Assembly: GCA_013397695.1 (NCBI GenBank)
Contig: VYZI01000254.1
Location: forward strand, 164,629 to 228,628
Source: Centropus unirufus
Lineage: Eukaryota > Chordata > Aves > Cuculiformes > Centropidae
DNA length: 64,000 bases
Direction of reading: 5' to 3'
Below the pieces are notes generated by a model that worked only from the letters and a program-made list of their open reading frames with translations, ran no database searches and was not told where the DNA came from. The position numbers were made by a program, and so were the translations under genes. Positions 52,301 through 63,983 of this stretch are shown here, piece after piece; the first letter of the stretch is position 1; each line of letters starts with the position of its first letter.

Positions 52301-53747
52301 TCACAGTTAAAACACTGCACCTGTCTGGGAGAAGAAAGTGGCTTCAAAGCCTGCCTTCCCTCATTAATCAACATGGGAAAAAAATGTTAGAGTTAAAGCT
52401 GGACTAATCATGGGTTAGCTGGAACCCCTGAACAAACTGAGGGAGGGCAAAAGAAAATGAGAAATATTTGCTGAGAATTCACATTCATCTTTGGTCTTCT
52501 ATTGTTTTTTTCTTCATCCTCATAATTTGTCTAGAAATAAAGATCACTCTGGGTTTCTTTCTGTCCTTATTGTTACATATGACTTTGTTTCTTTTGTTCT
52601 GGAAAACAATCATTTAACTCCAACACAGCTCTAGAGTTTTACATTGCTGGTACAATGTCATTATGAGTCCTATGATTTTCAAGTTGAAGTGAACTTATTA
52701 TTCTGAGATTAAATGTTTAATTGCTTCCTCCCACTCCATAATATCCAAATCAAAGCAGATATGTCACACGCTATATAACTCATTTCAGAGTTACTTCTTT
52801 TTTTTTATTATGAAATTGTAAAAAATATTAGCCTTACTTAAGAATCTCAAGGTATTAGGTAGAGGAAGTCAATGAGTCATATTAAAAAAAAAAAATTGAA
52901 AGTGGGAGAGCTATAAGCAGTCCCTAGGCTGCAGGATTTCTCTTTATTCCTTCCTCCCTGCCCCCTTTTTGATCTCCTTCTCATTGACCTAAGGATTCAA
53001 ACACTGAACTGTGCTCCTCTGACAGAAGGTATCACTGGAAACTCAGACATTAGTGTATGTCCTGTGTGTTACTCAGCTCTCATCTAACTCAGATTTCAGG
53101 GCTGATGCTCAATCTGTGACCATTTTTCTTCCACAAGATGATGCTGACTGGAAATTTATAGCAAAGAAAATTGCCATCATCACACAAAAATCTCCAGCCA
53201 CAAAAAGATGTGGAAACTTATGTCTTGGACAAACTGAGAAAAGTCTCCTCAGTCCAGCTAAAATGTGGAATGGAAACAAAATCTCTTTCCTCCAACAGGG
53301 AGGCTAGGTCACACTCCTGTGCCCGGCAAGATGTCCTGCCCAGGAGCGTGTTAGTCTTGTACCTACCAAAACATTAGATACCTGTTAAACTAGGTTCATC
53401 AGAAAAAAACACAGCTCAGGCTGTGGGGCAGGAATATGGGAAAGAGTGAGAACTGCTGAAGAAGAAATGGGGATGTCTCCTTGCTTTTTGGTGGATTTAT
53501 TTTCACCCCAGGTATAAATAAAGCAGGAAGGAGAGAGTGAAAAGTGATCTGCAGGTATTCTATCATTTCAGACCATAGGATTTGTTCTGTCCCCTGCATG
53601 GGAACATGGTAGCTTGGCAGATCTGGAGCTGCAGGAGGCTTGGGGTGATGAGCAGGCTAAAGCATTGGGGCGAATACTTTTCAGAGCTGTGGGGTACCAA
53701 AAGTAATTGTATTATAGGAAGCCATGTTTTGTTTTTTGTTTTTTTTT

Positions 53748-53748
53748 N
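53748..53748. other. Ambiguous base (N) in a poly-T run
   Basis: A single N lies inside a T-rich homopolymer just left of an inverted repeat. It is probably a base-calling ambiguity. Confidence 0.95.
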
Positions 53749-53753
53749 TTCCT

Positions 53754-53802
53754 ATTCCTATATACATTATATTATACTATATAAATAGCAATATATAGGA
53801 AT
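53754..53802. repeat. Inverted repeat, 11-bp perfect stem
   Basis: ATTCCTATATA (53754-53764) pairs with TATATAGGAAT (53792-53802) across a 27-nt AT-only-like loop. Confidence 0.9.
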
Positions 53803-54832
53803 TTCAGGAGAAATAAATATCTGTTTTAAGTTTCAGAAAATTCAGCACTCTAAGTTATTACGAACAAATGACGTCCCCACTTTTTTTTTTATGAACTCTA
53901 GCCATCAAAACACTCTCCTTCTTCCCAGTCACTAACCCTGCACGCACAGGAACAACACGATCTATTGTGTGAGCAATGCTAAACACGAAAGCAGTAGATA
54001 TTTGACTCCTGACCTTAAAATGGCCCCAAACTAGAAGGAAATGCACTCCCACTGGCAGCAAAATGACCTGGTGACAGCTCCTATACCACAGGAGATCCTG
54101 TCCCTCCCCACAGGTCACTCTGCCTGGAAGTCACATTCTGAACCATGACCCTAAGGGTGAAAAGCTGAGGACATCCTGCTGGGATGGACGCTTCCCATCT
54201 AGTCTGGATTTTGCCCTTTTGATTCCCTCAGGAAGCTGTAGTGCATGTCTGGGACAGTGCAAAGCCATCTATTTGTAAAGCCAGGTTTAAAGTCTTGCTG
54301 AGACATTACAGTTCCAGCCCTGGAACTAAAAGTCCATAACCTAAGTTCCAGGTGCATGGAGTCATTTGCAAAGTATGGTATCGTCATCACAATAAGTTAC
54401 ACCGCTAAGACATGCACTAAAATAATGTATGGTGTTATTTGAGAAATCTGCTGCAGGAAGGGAGAGAGAGAGCAGAAAATATAATTGTAATGGGAAAAGT
54501 TATGGTAAGGGATTGGCTGAGCAAAGATCAAGCTACACATTATATATGATCACACTGTTTCTGCGACATATGGTACTTTTGTCAAATTGAAGAACTTTGA
54601 AAAGGAAGTCATCATTCAGCCAATCTTTGCATTTTCTAGGAAGGCCTCCAATTAGGCTCTAATACTGGTGACTTAATTTTTGCTGATAAGTTAAATTAGA
54701 AAACCTGAAAATCTCAATTTCTGGATCCCTAATTTAATAAGGGATTAACATTTTAACCTGCAAATACCCTTACTCTATCTAACAAGAGAAATTATTTTCA
54801 GCATCTTTACAGCTGCCACCCAAATCCTGACA

Positions 54833-55056
54833 TTTAGACATTAGGAAGAAATTCTTCATGGTGAGTGTGGTGAGGCAATGGAACAGGTTTCCCAGGGAAG
54901 TCGTGGATCCCCTTTCCCTGAAAGCATTCAAGGCCAGGTTGGATGGGGCCTTGAGCAGCCTAATCTAGGGGGAGGTGTCCCTGCCCATGGTAGGGGGGTT
55001 GGAATTAGATGATCTTTAAGGTCCCTTCCAATCCAAACCATTCTATGATTCTATGA
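54833..55056 (+). mobile_element. CR1 LINE 3' end in SEMA3D last intron
   Basis: About 220 bp begins TTAGACATTAGGAAGAAATT and runs through AATGGAACAGGTTTCCCAGG and GGTTGGATGGGGCCTTGAGC to the canonical end ATTCTATGATTCTATGA. This is the youngest-looking CR1 copy in the window, judged by its closeness to the familiar consensus. It lies antisense to SEMA3D, about 3 kb downstream of the 57987-58126 exon in transcript order, with no sign of an effect on splicing. Confidence 0.93.
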
Positions 55057-56985
55057 AAATACTAGAAATTCTGTTACTGTTAGAATTTTCTGGCAGGAAT
55101 TAAAGAAAGCTAATAGCTCTGCAATGTCTTTAAGTGATTTCATCCTGTAATCACCAATATGTGCATATGCATTTATATAGGCTGTTACCTTCAAAGACTA
55201 CAAAAAATATATACAAAAATAAACTAATAAAACCACCCTAAGGAGTTGGGAAACATGTGCTTCAACTTCTATTTTATCAAAGCCAGATCACAGAACACTG
55301 CTATGCCTTTAAGGACAATATGTGGTAAGAAGCTATTTGCCTACTGTTAGCATTCATAATGTAGAAAATCTGTTTGCAGATTTCTCCTTATAATTTTCTT
55401 CTAAATTTGCCTCAAAGGTTAATCTAGCCTTTTAGCAAAGCTTTACTTTTCTCATACTAACAGATGTCAGACTGTTTACACAGAGCAAGCCTGGTAAACA
55501 TTTCTGTGGAAGGCTGCTAATGTGCAAAGATATATGCTGTGTGCTTGCTGGAGATTCAAATGCCATCACACGTAGGCAAACATTCCTTTACTCTCTCGCA
55601 ATGTACACATCCTTAGCATGTTGGGCAGTCCTGCAGTACTGGACATCACTGTGCCCGGGTTATTGGTACTGAGCCCAGTAGAAGTAGTAGGAGCCAGTTC
55701 ATGACCACAGTGGGCCTTCTGGAAATAGAATGGCAAAAAAATGATACAGCCTTAACTTGATCTATGCTATATAGATTTAGCCTGCTGTAACTTTGTTCAA
55801 AAGTTGGTTTCGGTTGCAGGTTGCTCTTCAGTCAAATAAGAAAGATAGCTTGAGTTTGGCTTCCTGACCTTCAGAGGCATATCTGAACCTGGGATATTTG
55901 AGAAATCTATTTATTGTTTTTTTCTTAAATTGACAGATGAAACTCAGAAGCAGCCCTTCTGAAGAGGCTTTCAAATCATGAAAGTGTGACTTTTTAAGAT
56001 ACAGAAATATTACATTCTTCACGGGGAAATGGCTGCTTCACACAAAATTTGTAGCTCTTTTTGAGAAGCTGAGGCATGTGCTATACTTGCTATTAATACA
56101 TTTTTTCTAAAAATTATTGAGCCTCCTCAAAATGTGACATGACTTCTTGTTTAGAAAAAATAAAATAATAAAAAACATACTCAAGAAAAAAAACAAAGCA
56201 AATACAAACCTGTTAACTACCTGCTTAAATTTACTTAAAAATGAGTCTTAAACACATGGTCAGAATTATACAAGTACTTTACTTGTGTCACTGACCAAAT
56301 ATGTAAGTGCATTTACAAACTACTGCCTTAGGGAAGTAGAGTGCAGAGTCTTCTGTACAGGATGGCTAAAGGAAAATCAATCAAAGTACAATGAACGCCC
56401 ATAAGTCTTTTAAAGGTTGATACACTTCTATCTGGGTTTTCACTTCAGCCACCTGTGTCTGTGAGCATGCTTGGCCTGCTGATCACATTTTTTTCCAAGT
56501 ATGGACTGCAATGGAGGTTACAGGTGGTATTTCAAAGGAGTAATCTTTCCTTTGGTATATGTTGCATATTGTGTTAAGTACTGTGTCTTTATTCTCAACA
56601 AAGACTCTTGGCCAATACAAACTCTGAATAAAAATAGGGGAGTAAATTAAAAGTACTGCAGTGTCATAGCCAATACATAGCCTTGTGATTTTTGGTCATA
56701 TCTGGTGGGAAATCAGAAGCACCTTGTATCCCCTTATTCTGGTTGTCTGGGCCGAGACATAATTGGGGTTGCAACTTTGGGACTAGTGCCATGAGTCACA
56801 TCTCATACAGAAGTGATGATTTCATGGGCACCTGCCCTGTCCTGGTTCTCCCTAGCCTTGAAAAAGAACCTGTACACTTCTTGTGCTCAGAAAGTCTTAT
56901 AGGCTCAGTTTTCATTGAGAGTGGAAGACTGGGTCTATTTTTTTATAGTTCCTGTCATTTAAACTAATCTCTGCCTTGCGCGAAC

Positions 56986-57045
56986 ATTTAACAAAAAAGC
57001 ATATAACACCTGTTCATTTAACAAAAGACCATACAACACCTGTTC
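56986..57045. repeat. 30-bp tandem duplication
   Basis: Two adjacent 30-bp copies start with ATTTAACAAAA and end with AACACCTGTTC. They differ at a few internal positions. They lie in the last SEMA3D intron. Confidence 0.95.
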
Positions 57046-57986
57046 GTTTGAAAGGGCACTTTTCCCTTCTTCTTCCTCTTTGCCATGGCTGCCATCACAG
57101 CAACACTTAGCCTCAGGCACAAAATCACTCATGTAAGAGAAAGGCTATGAAAGCTCTTGAGGGCTGAAACTCACTCAAATCCAGTCCAAATCATTCCTAG
57201 CATATTGACCTTTTGGGCACGTTAGAGGGCTGCTTTGTCACTAGCTCAGAGAAGAATCAGCAGGAAATCATGTAAGGGGTGTGCGGGTTTTCTGCAGGTC
57301 TTCTCCATCAGTGAGAACCCCGGACTGGCCTCTGCAGGAATTAAGGGCCATCACAAGTCACATTTTTTTTCTATTCCAAATGCAAGGTGGAGTTCTTTAA
57401 CCTGACATCTCTGCATCAGTGCAGAGTGCCATTTAAGACAAACTCTGAGACTCCACGAACAAGAAAAAAAGCAAATAAAAAGCTTTTTACTGCACAGACC
57501 GTTCCTTCTCTGGGGAGAGATGGAGAGAAGCAGCAAGCCAGATGTGTAAATCTTAGCTATATGTTTTAACATGATAAGAGGAGGCAGTCAGACAATAATC
57601 AGAGCAAAGATTTTATTTAAACAAAGAGTTTTGAATATACTTTTACCTACAGAAGTAGCTGTTGTGTTAATTACTAGAAAAAGGGGGTATTTTCAAACAG
57701 TATTTTGATTTTTTTTTTACTGCTCTTTAAAGCCTAATTTCTTTTTTCTTTTTTTTTTTAAGAATGAGTATATATGTCGAAATAAATATATAAATCTGCT
57801 TATGACACAGTGCAAATGTTTTCTCCCTTCCCTTCTGCATGGTCCAAATGGTGATACCAGAATGCCATGTGATACATAAGGTGAGGTAAGGAAAAGTAAA
57901 ACACTGACTAATTCCAATAACTCCTGCCTTTCAATGCTCAGCTGAATCCTCTATGGAGAAAAGTCACCTTGATGACTATAGCTTAC

Positions 57987-58126
57987 CTCTTCTCGATGTT
58001 CTTCTCCAGAGCGCTGGATATACCACCTAATAGAGGCTTGCTGGGACTTAGGAATACATTCCAGAAAAGTTGAATTAAATTCAATGCCAAAAATCACCTT
58101 TTCATCAGCAGTTTCATGACTAATGC
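57987..58126 (-). CDS. SEMA3D: SEMA3D exon: first half of Ig-like C2 domain
   Basis: The exon is 140 nt: two bases finishing a split serine codon, then 46 codons. The acceptor is GTTTGCTTTCCAG and the donor GAAGAG followed by GTAAGC. It encodes ISHETADEKVIFGIEFNST, then FLECIPKSQQASIRWYIQRS and GEEHREE. The cysteine in FLEC (exon residue 23) is the first of the Ig-fold disulfide pair, and the tryptophan in IRWYIQ is the core Ig tryptophan. EFNST contains an N-S-T glycosylation sequon. The exon ends in phase 0 and joins directly to LKADERI in the last exon. Mammalian SEMA3D is very similar here. The next intron, at 9.7 kb, is by far the largest in the window. Confidence 0.95.
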
Positions 58127-60389
58127 CTGGAAAGCAAACATGGTACAGGAGATTAACCCTGACCTGTTTTTTAAAGCAATGGGAAAATAGCCTGATTCAG
58201 AACAGATGCTATGAGTGAGTGAATTATAAAAAAAGCAAAAGGAAACTTAACTTTTAGCTTAAACTATAACTAGGAGGATTTAGAGGCAGCTGCTAACCTT
58301 CCTTCAGTGCAACTGTTTTTTAAGGAGGTCAATAAAACCTATATCATGAGCTTGCTCCATTTCAAAGTTGAGGCTTTCACCTTGGAGGAATTTAAAACCT
58401 GCCCTGTATTTTTCCTTTAAGTAAAACAACTACTAAACCTGAACTGAAGCTGCTAAAGGTAGATTGTAGGACCTGGCTTGTTCATGCCAAACACTTCAAA
58501 TGAGTCACAGGGCTGAGATAAACTGAGGGTCATTTTCCTTCAGTATAATTCAAAATGCCCTGTAGTACATTTCAGACCACATGCTGAAGAGACCATGAGG
58601 TGTGGGCTCCTTTCTTGGCCTTCTGTAAACCGAAGTATGTAATTTCTAATATCAGCTTCTCCACTTCCCTTTCCAGCCTCTCTTACCTGGGTCTTTCCTG
58701 CCTTACCATAGGGCTAAAGCTGTTTCTTACACTCTGCCAATAACAGAAAGGAAGGTGAAAGCAGTTGTGCCTCCTAAATCCAAAGTTAGCTCAACAACAA
58801 AATTAATACAATTTGGGATTGGTTTTGGAATTGTTTTTTTTCAGTATAATAAGTACCTATATAAGATCTATAGAAATTTAAGCTCTCTACATTAAATGCT
58901 TTTCTTTCATTTCAGTGTGCCACTGAGATTTCTTTAGAGCCAAACAGCTTTATGCAGCCAATGAAGTCTCTGGGAGAGAATCTCACGCAGTGGAGCACTG
59001 AATTTAAATTGGTTCGGGGGCCATATTGTTATTAATTATGCCAAACAGCATAAATAAGCCGAGAGCCTGTAGTGGCACAGGTCGGTTTTCATGGTTTAAT
59101 GGCACACAGGGGTCACCCCAGCTGGGTAAAATTTCTGTTGGTGGGGCTACATTAGGGTAAAGGATTAATACCAATTTCTGCGTTAAGCCATTTTATATTT
59201 GTCTAGTAAAGCCAAGTCTTCCAGTTATCTCTATATCCTTCCAGGAAAATTTGACATTGTCAGCCTTTCTGCTAGGGTTTCTATAACCTCGAGCTTTGCA
59301 CAGTCTCAGATACCACTATTTGGAGAGCCATAGTAAGCAGCGAGTGGAGAAATTCTAGCCCTTTGGGAATGAAAAGGAGTTTTGTCATTGACTTTATAGG
59401 AAATAAGATTTTACTGTGACTTTTAATTGTGTTTGCAAGCACACATGTACAATCAGAGTCCTCTATACAGTGCAACAGGCTTAAGTCTTTGATCCTGTGG
59501 TGAGCAGGGCTGATTTCTGCAGTGATTCACACCAAGGTCTGCAGCGGGCATCCAGCACTGCAGCAGCATGAAAACAGCCGGAGATCAATGGAAAACAGCG
59601 GCTTGCCTTGAATGCAACGTTCAATGCAGCAATACAATCAATACTGTTTTGACTGAGTTATTCACTTTAATAAGCGGCTAGAAGAGCCCCAGACAAACCC
59701 AAGCTTCGTTTTGAATGCTTTTAATTTATTTTACACTGCCACAGTGAATGCCACGTAACCGCAGGATTTCATACTGACAGACAGTACTCTGTAAGAGAAG
59801 TGCTGCAGTTGCCAAAGGAGCAAGCCAGACCCTTTGGCATCTGAAAAGAGGGTGTGGGAAAGGGAGTGAAGAGCTGACAAGGAGAGGAGGGGTAGGCTCT
59901 TGTTAATAACAGGAGTATTTAAGTAGCTGCAGGGAGGGGAAGGGGCTGGTTTGGCAGCTGGATCTGGGCCTGCCTTGAGACTTGAGTCAAGCGTATGCAG
60001 TGGAACAGGAGAAAATGGTGTATTCCCTGTTCGCCCCTGTACATTTTCTCACAGGATTATTTCCACTGTTTGTGGATTAAACATCACGCACATCCTGGTA
60101 GGTACTTGCAGGGATGTGTTTGATGATTTTGTGCCATGGGCACATCTCCACTGGGTAAGTGCTGGGGAGGTCGCCCATAAGGAAAGCAAAGGTTTTGTCT
60201 CATGTTGTTTGCCCTGGTCCTAAAAATGTAACTGCAGGAGGGGTATTGTATATGAAATGTGGGAGGGGCAACTGCTTTAATGGTGTTTTTCTGTCAAGCT
60301 CAGCAAGTTTTCACAGACTAAACAGAGACCCTTACAGCAAACTCTGTTGTCAAAGAAACAGAAGAGGAATAAAGGTGCAAAATACTCAC
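58127..60389 (-). other. SEMA3D: SEMA3D intron (2.3 kb)
   Basis: The intron is bounded by GTGAGT (60389-60384) and TTTCCAG ending at 58127. No transposon was recognised. The part from about 58970 to 60000 is richer in GC and in CpG than its surroundings and includes a purine-rich, G-run stretch on the plus strand (about 59840-59945). Nothing coding was found. Confidence 0.85.
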
Positions 60390-60454
60390 TGTCTTCAACA
60401 TCCCAGCACTGGGCAACAGGATCTCCGTATTTGACATCTTGCCTTCTGGCCCGC
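60390..60454 (-). CDS. SEMA3D: SEMA3D exon: PSI-Ig linker with furin-type site
   Basis: This is a small 65-nt exon with acceptor TTCTTCCCATAG and donor ACA followed by GTGAGT. Its first base completes the AG/G arginine codon begun in the upstream exon. It then encodes RARRQDVKYGDPVAQCWDVED, and its last base starts a serine codon (A/GC) finished by the next exon. Joined to the upstream exon it creates SKRRARRQD. This is the class 3 semaphorin processing site between PSI and Ig, where furin-like convertases cut family members such as SEMA3A and change their activity. The cleavage motif is therefore split over an exon junction. Both splice sites are strong and the phases agree on each side. Confidence 0.95.
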
Positions 60455-62573
60455 CTATGGGAAGAACATGCAAACTTGTAACACTTCAGGCATAATTGCT
60501 GGAATTCAACAAAACACAGAGGAGCTCAGCAGATGTGGACTTGCATTGCTCCCATTCTACTTATGACAATTACAGTCTTAACTAAAACCAGCCTCACCCT
60601 CAAAGCAGCATGTGGCCTAGAGAGATTTGTACAATTGACATCAAGAGAAGGGCCTGTGATTTGGGAAAACCACTGGGAGGGGAAAGAGAAAAAAGGAGAG
60701 AAAAAAAATCTGCCTAGAATAAACAGCATGGAATATAGTGACAGAAAGAGTGTCTAACCATGCTTTAGGATCACAGGATATGAATCTCCTGGCAGACTGG
60801 ACTGTCCTGGAAACACCTACAATCACTCATAATGTTGTCTGTTGTCAGAAAAATTTCAGGTTCAACAGGTGATATTTGAGCTCAGGATCAGCTCAAACTT
60901 ATGCTAGTAAACCAACCTTTCAAATGAAGAGACAAAATTGTATTTTTTAATTTGATAACAAAAAATAGACAAAACTGATAATTTTTCATCTTTATGGACA
61001 GTAAAGAAACTTGAGACATTGGTCTGAGATAGTCTGCTCCCTTCCACACGTAACTTGCCTCCTAATCTCTGGATGTGTTACTTAAACTAACTGTGCAATA
61101 GCATTAAAAAGAAAAAAGGAAAAGGAAACTCTTCCTCTGTGAATGATCACACTTCTCTCCAAAAAGCTACAAAGAAAAGTTTGTATTTTATTGTTTTAGT
61201 AAAAGAATGGGAAACCCAGAGAGGAACTGATTCCTCTTACAGCCACGATGGAAATAATAGGATTGGGACTTCCAATATGCAGAGCAATGCCTTGGGGGCA
61301 AAGTGGGTTCCTGAAGCTGAGCTTTCCACTGTGGTAAAAGTTGTAGACATGCTGGAAGCACAGGCTGCTATACAGAAGAAAAATATTCAAACAAGTGACC
61401 TACTGGAGGATTCCCAAGGCCAGTCACCCATCCTTCATTTTGGAACCACAGACTATTGGCCTCCCCACCAAACTGCACATCTGTTGAAAACTATGGGTCA
61501 TCAATCTCTGTGTCTCAGTCCACCTCAGGCTTCAGCAAGCTTCATGTGTCACTAACTTCGCAGTGAGCCTTAACACTTGCTTTTCTCCTTTAATTTATGC
61601 TTCTCTGAATTTAGTTTGCTTTGGCTTTGAGGGAAAAGCCTCGATTTCCTTGACACCATGACACGATAACCTATGAGTCATTAACCTCAATGGTTTGCCT
61701 AATTGCTCAGGTCCCAGCCCTGCAGCCCCTAAAGTAGAAAGTCTTATTCTAGAGCCTCAGCTCAGATTGCAATCTCTGCTCCTCAGTGCAAGAATTACTG
61801 TCAGGAAGGCTTCATCCAAAGGGGAATGAAAAGGCTGTGAAGGACACTGGCTCAATGGGCAAGTCCAGATCCCCAGCTCGGTCAGCCAAAATCTCCAAGA
61901 GACACATCCAGCAATTTAGGTACTGCACCAATAGACCCTGCAGCATGCTTTCCCTCCATGCAGCTCCATGCTGCTGTTGTAGCTGGCAGGTACTCAGAGT
62001 TCAGAAGAAGCTCCTTTCACCATGGAAAAACTGCTTCTGATGTGGTCAAATCACAGTACTTAAATCTCTGCCTCCCTCTCATGGTTAGACTGCAAATTGT
62101 TTAACTGGGTTAATTAAAACAGGCAGAAGAAGCTTGATTGTTTAGAACAGAGAATTAAATGTGTTTTATTATTGACCACTGTGGGATACAATGTTAAACT
62201 CCACTTTAGAATTATGTTGATGAACTATGCAAAAGGCAGAAGATTAAGAGAGGCTCGTGCATCTGGGCCAAAGTCAGTCACAACCTGGACCTTCACCTAA
62301 GCATAAAGTATACAGTATAAAAAAAAAAAAAAGAAAAAAAAAAGTGATGCGATTACGGTAGCTGAGTTACTGCAGTTACTGTCACACACACTTAAACAAA
62401 GCTATGTTGTTTTCAAAGTTCTTTGAGCAGAAATGTGAAACGTGGCCAGAGTATGATCAAATTTTAAGGCAAATTACATGCTAAGTAAAGAGGCAACATG
62501 TTCTGATTGGGAATGACTAAAATTCTTGAAAGCAGCAAGATCTTTTACAGCATGTTATATTTGTTTTTCCTAC
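60455..62573 (-). other. SEMA3D: SEMA3D intron (2.1 kb)
   Basis: The intron is bounded by GTAGGA (62573-62568) and CCATAG ending at 60455. It contains an A-rich homopolymer run (62319-62343). A 138-codon plus-strand open frame at 61139-61555 is antisense to the gene, has no recognisable domain and is taken as chance. Confidence 0.85.
62319..62343. repeat. Poly-A run interrupted by one G
   Basis: A14, G, A10 on the plus strand. No retrotransposon body was recognised on its 5' side, so it is listed as simple sequence. Confidence 0.9.
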
Positions 62574-62731
62574 CTTTTAGAAGTAGGGGCATATCTGGAA
62601 CATGAGTTTCCATCCCAGGCACAGTATGGGTCTCTGGCAAGGCAGCAGTCTGCACAAGCCTTCCCATACGTGTTACATCTGTGCAGAGAGAGCTGAACCA
62701 ATCCATCCCTGGAACCAATGTACAATTGTTG
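62574..62731 (-). CDS. SEMA3D: SEMA3D exon: end of sema propeller plus PSI domain
   Basis: The exon is 158 nt, with 52 full codons and two bases of a split codon. The acceptor is a pyrimidine-rich stretch ending in GATTTGCAG, and the donor is AAAAG followed by GTAGGA. The peptide starts QQLYIGSRDGLVQLSLHRC, the final strand of the sema beta-propeller. The cysteine-rich PSI domain follows, with cysteines at exon residues 19, 26, 29, 30, 37 and 44 and the hallmark DPYCAWDG at 34-41. PSI positions the propeller relative to the Ig domain and contributes to plexin engagement. The exon ends in SK-R, the first half of a furin-type cleavage sequence completed by the next exon. Reading through the donor gives an immediate in-frame TAG, so splicing is required. 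Confidence 0.95.
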
Positions 62732-63540
62732 CTGCAAATCAGGCAAAGCAAATGAATTAGGAGCATTCTCCAAGCAGCCCATTTAAAAAGTTTCCTTCTT
62801 CAGTGCCACACATGCAGACTTTCAACCTTGTCCCAGATTTTACAAAATGAGGGAGAATACACCATATAACATTTCTCAGTGTTCAGTGTGAACTGGCCAG
62901 TCCCCATCCATTCCTGTCAACGCAGCAGGCAGGAAAGGGGGCTGCAGTCCTGAAAAGACACCAGCACTCAACACCCTTACACCTTTAGATTTGTGTTGCA
63001 ATAAAAAAATTCAGAAGCAAACCACGTAAAGCATAGTTTAATAACACATTAAAAAACAAGTGGATGGATAGCCATGACGTTAAGAATCTGGGAACTAGGG
63101 ATGACCTTGTGAGAATAAAACTTCATATTCTGATTCTCATCCTTAGCTAGAACACGGATAATATTACTCCCCTCTCCCCTCCATGAGTAGATTGCCTGTT
63201 GAGACAAGGGTGGTCCAAATGCTTGCTGTTGAGCTGGAGCTGGCCCATGCAATAATTCCAGCTGGCCAGCCACCTTTTTTTCAGGGAAGATGGAACCCAG
63301 CTGCACTGTGCGTGCCTGAATGGCACAATACCTCCTCCTCCTGTGTGAGGGAGGCATGTTATGCCGGAGCTGCTCTGGACTGTTCTGTGGGCAGGAAGGA
63401 ATAGGTCTAGTATTGTGCTGTGCTGCCTCCTAAATGTGCACATAGCCATTGTAGAGTTTGGAGCTGCTATAAAACTGTTTCCCATCAGGATGTTCCCAAG
63501 TGGGGCAGGCCCCTGTGGCTGCCAGGTTTGGACCACCCAG

Positions 63541-63624
63541 ATTCTGATTGCAGTTTTAGAGGACGGGGACTGATTTCCAGTCTGTGTGCACACAACTTTT
63601 AGCACAATGAGGCCCTGAGCTCTC
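63541..63624 (-). mobile_element. Possible ancient sauropsid repeat fragment
   Basis: On the minus strand CAGGGCCTCATTGTGCTAAA, then a GTGTGCACACAGA stretch and AATCAGTCCCCGTCCT resemble the 'CCATTGTGCTAGGCGCTGTA ... ACAGTCCCTGCCC' block of old repeats common in turtles and crocodilians. This is weak, eye-level similarity. Confidence 0.45.
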
Positions 63625-63634
63625 TTGAATACTG

Positions 63635-63668
63635 ATAAAAATAACAACAATAATAGTAATAACAATTT
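63635..63668. repeat. AAT/AAC-rich microsatellite, degenerate
   Basis: Degenerate AAT/AAC triplets. On the minus strand they give the leucine run of a 191-codon open frame. Confidence 0.85.
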
Positions 63669-63983
63669 ATCGCTTGATTGTAAAGAGACAATATTCCTGA
63701 TATCCAGAAAATGAATTTGCATTGACTTGGTTCACAAATTCCACTATCGCATGAATACTTGTTTCCTGGAATAATCACCAGTTTGGATACACAAATTAAT
63801 GTTTATAAGAAAATGTGAATTAGTCAGGCAAACAAATTCGAACATATCTCCGTCTTTCCAGATACATTTTAAGAATTATCTATGGAAAACTCGGCCAATA
63901 AGTAACAGGTGTCACCTGAAAATAGCAAAGTAAGTGTTCAGTATACTATATAATCTGTGGTAATTAAATAAGTTTGGGATTAC

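Larger units (their letters stand above)
48294..57986 (-). other. SEMA3D: SEMA3D last intron (9.7 kb)
   Basis: The intron is bounded by donor GTAAGC (57986-57981) and acceptor GCAG (48297-48294). It contains a CR1 fragment in the opposite orientation to the gene (54833-55056), an old MIR-like fragment (49171-49306), a 53-nt homopurine tract (48892-48944), a 30-bp tandem duplication (56986-57045), and an 11-bp-stem hairpin beside an ambiguous base (53748-53802). Short open frames in it, including one of 158 codons on the plus strand at 49290-49766, show no recognisable protein features. Confidence 0.9.
62732..63983 (-). other. SEMA3D: SEMA3D intron (1.25 kb)
   Basis: The intron is bounded by GTAATC (63983-63978) and TTTGCAG ending at 62732. 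It holds an AAT-rich microsatellite (63635-63668) and a probable ancient interspersed repeat (63541-63624). It also holds the longest stop-free run in the window, a 191-codon minus-strand frame at 63147-63722, which I do not consider a gene. Confidence 0.85.

Noticed and set aside
61139..61555. 138-codon plus-strand open frame
   Set aside because: It is antisense in an intron, has no recognisable features, and its composition is ordinary.
63147..63722. 191-codon minus-strand open frame inside a SEMA3D intron
   Set aside because: It starts in a leucine run made by an AAT microsatellite, crosses a probable fossil repeat and has no recognisable domain. In about 128,000 six-frame codon positions roughly one stop-free run of this length is expected by chance, more so in a GC-richer patch.
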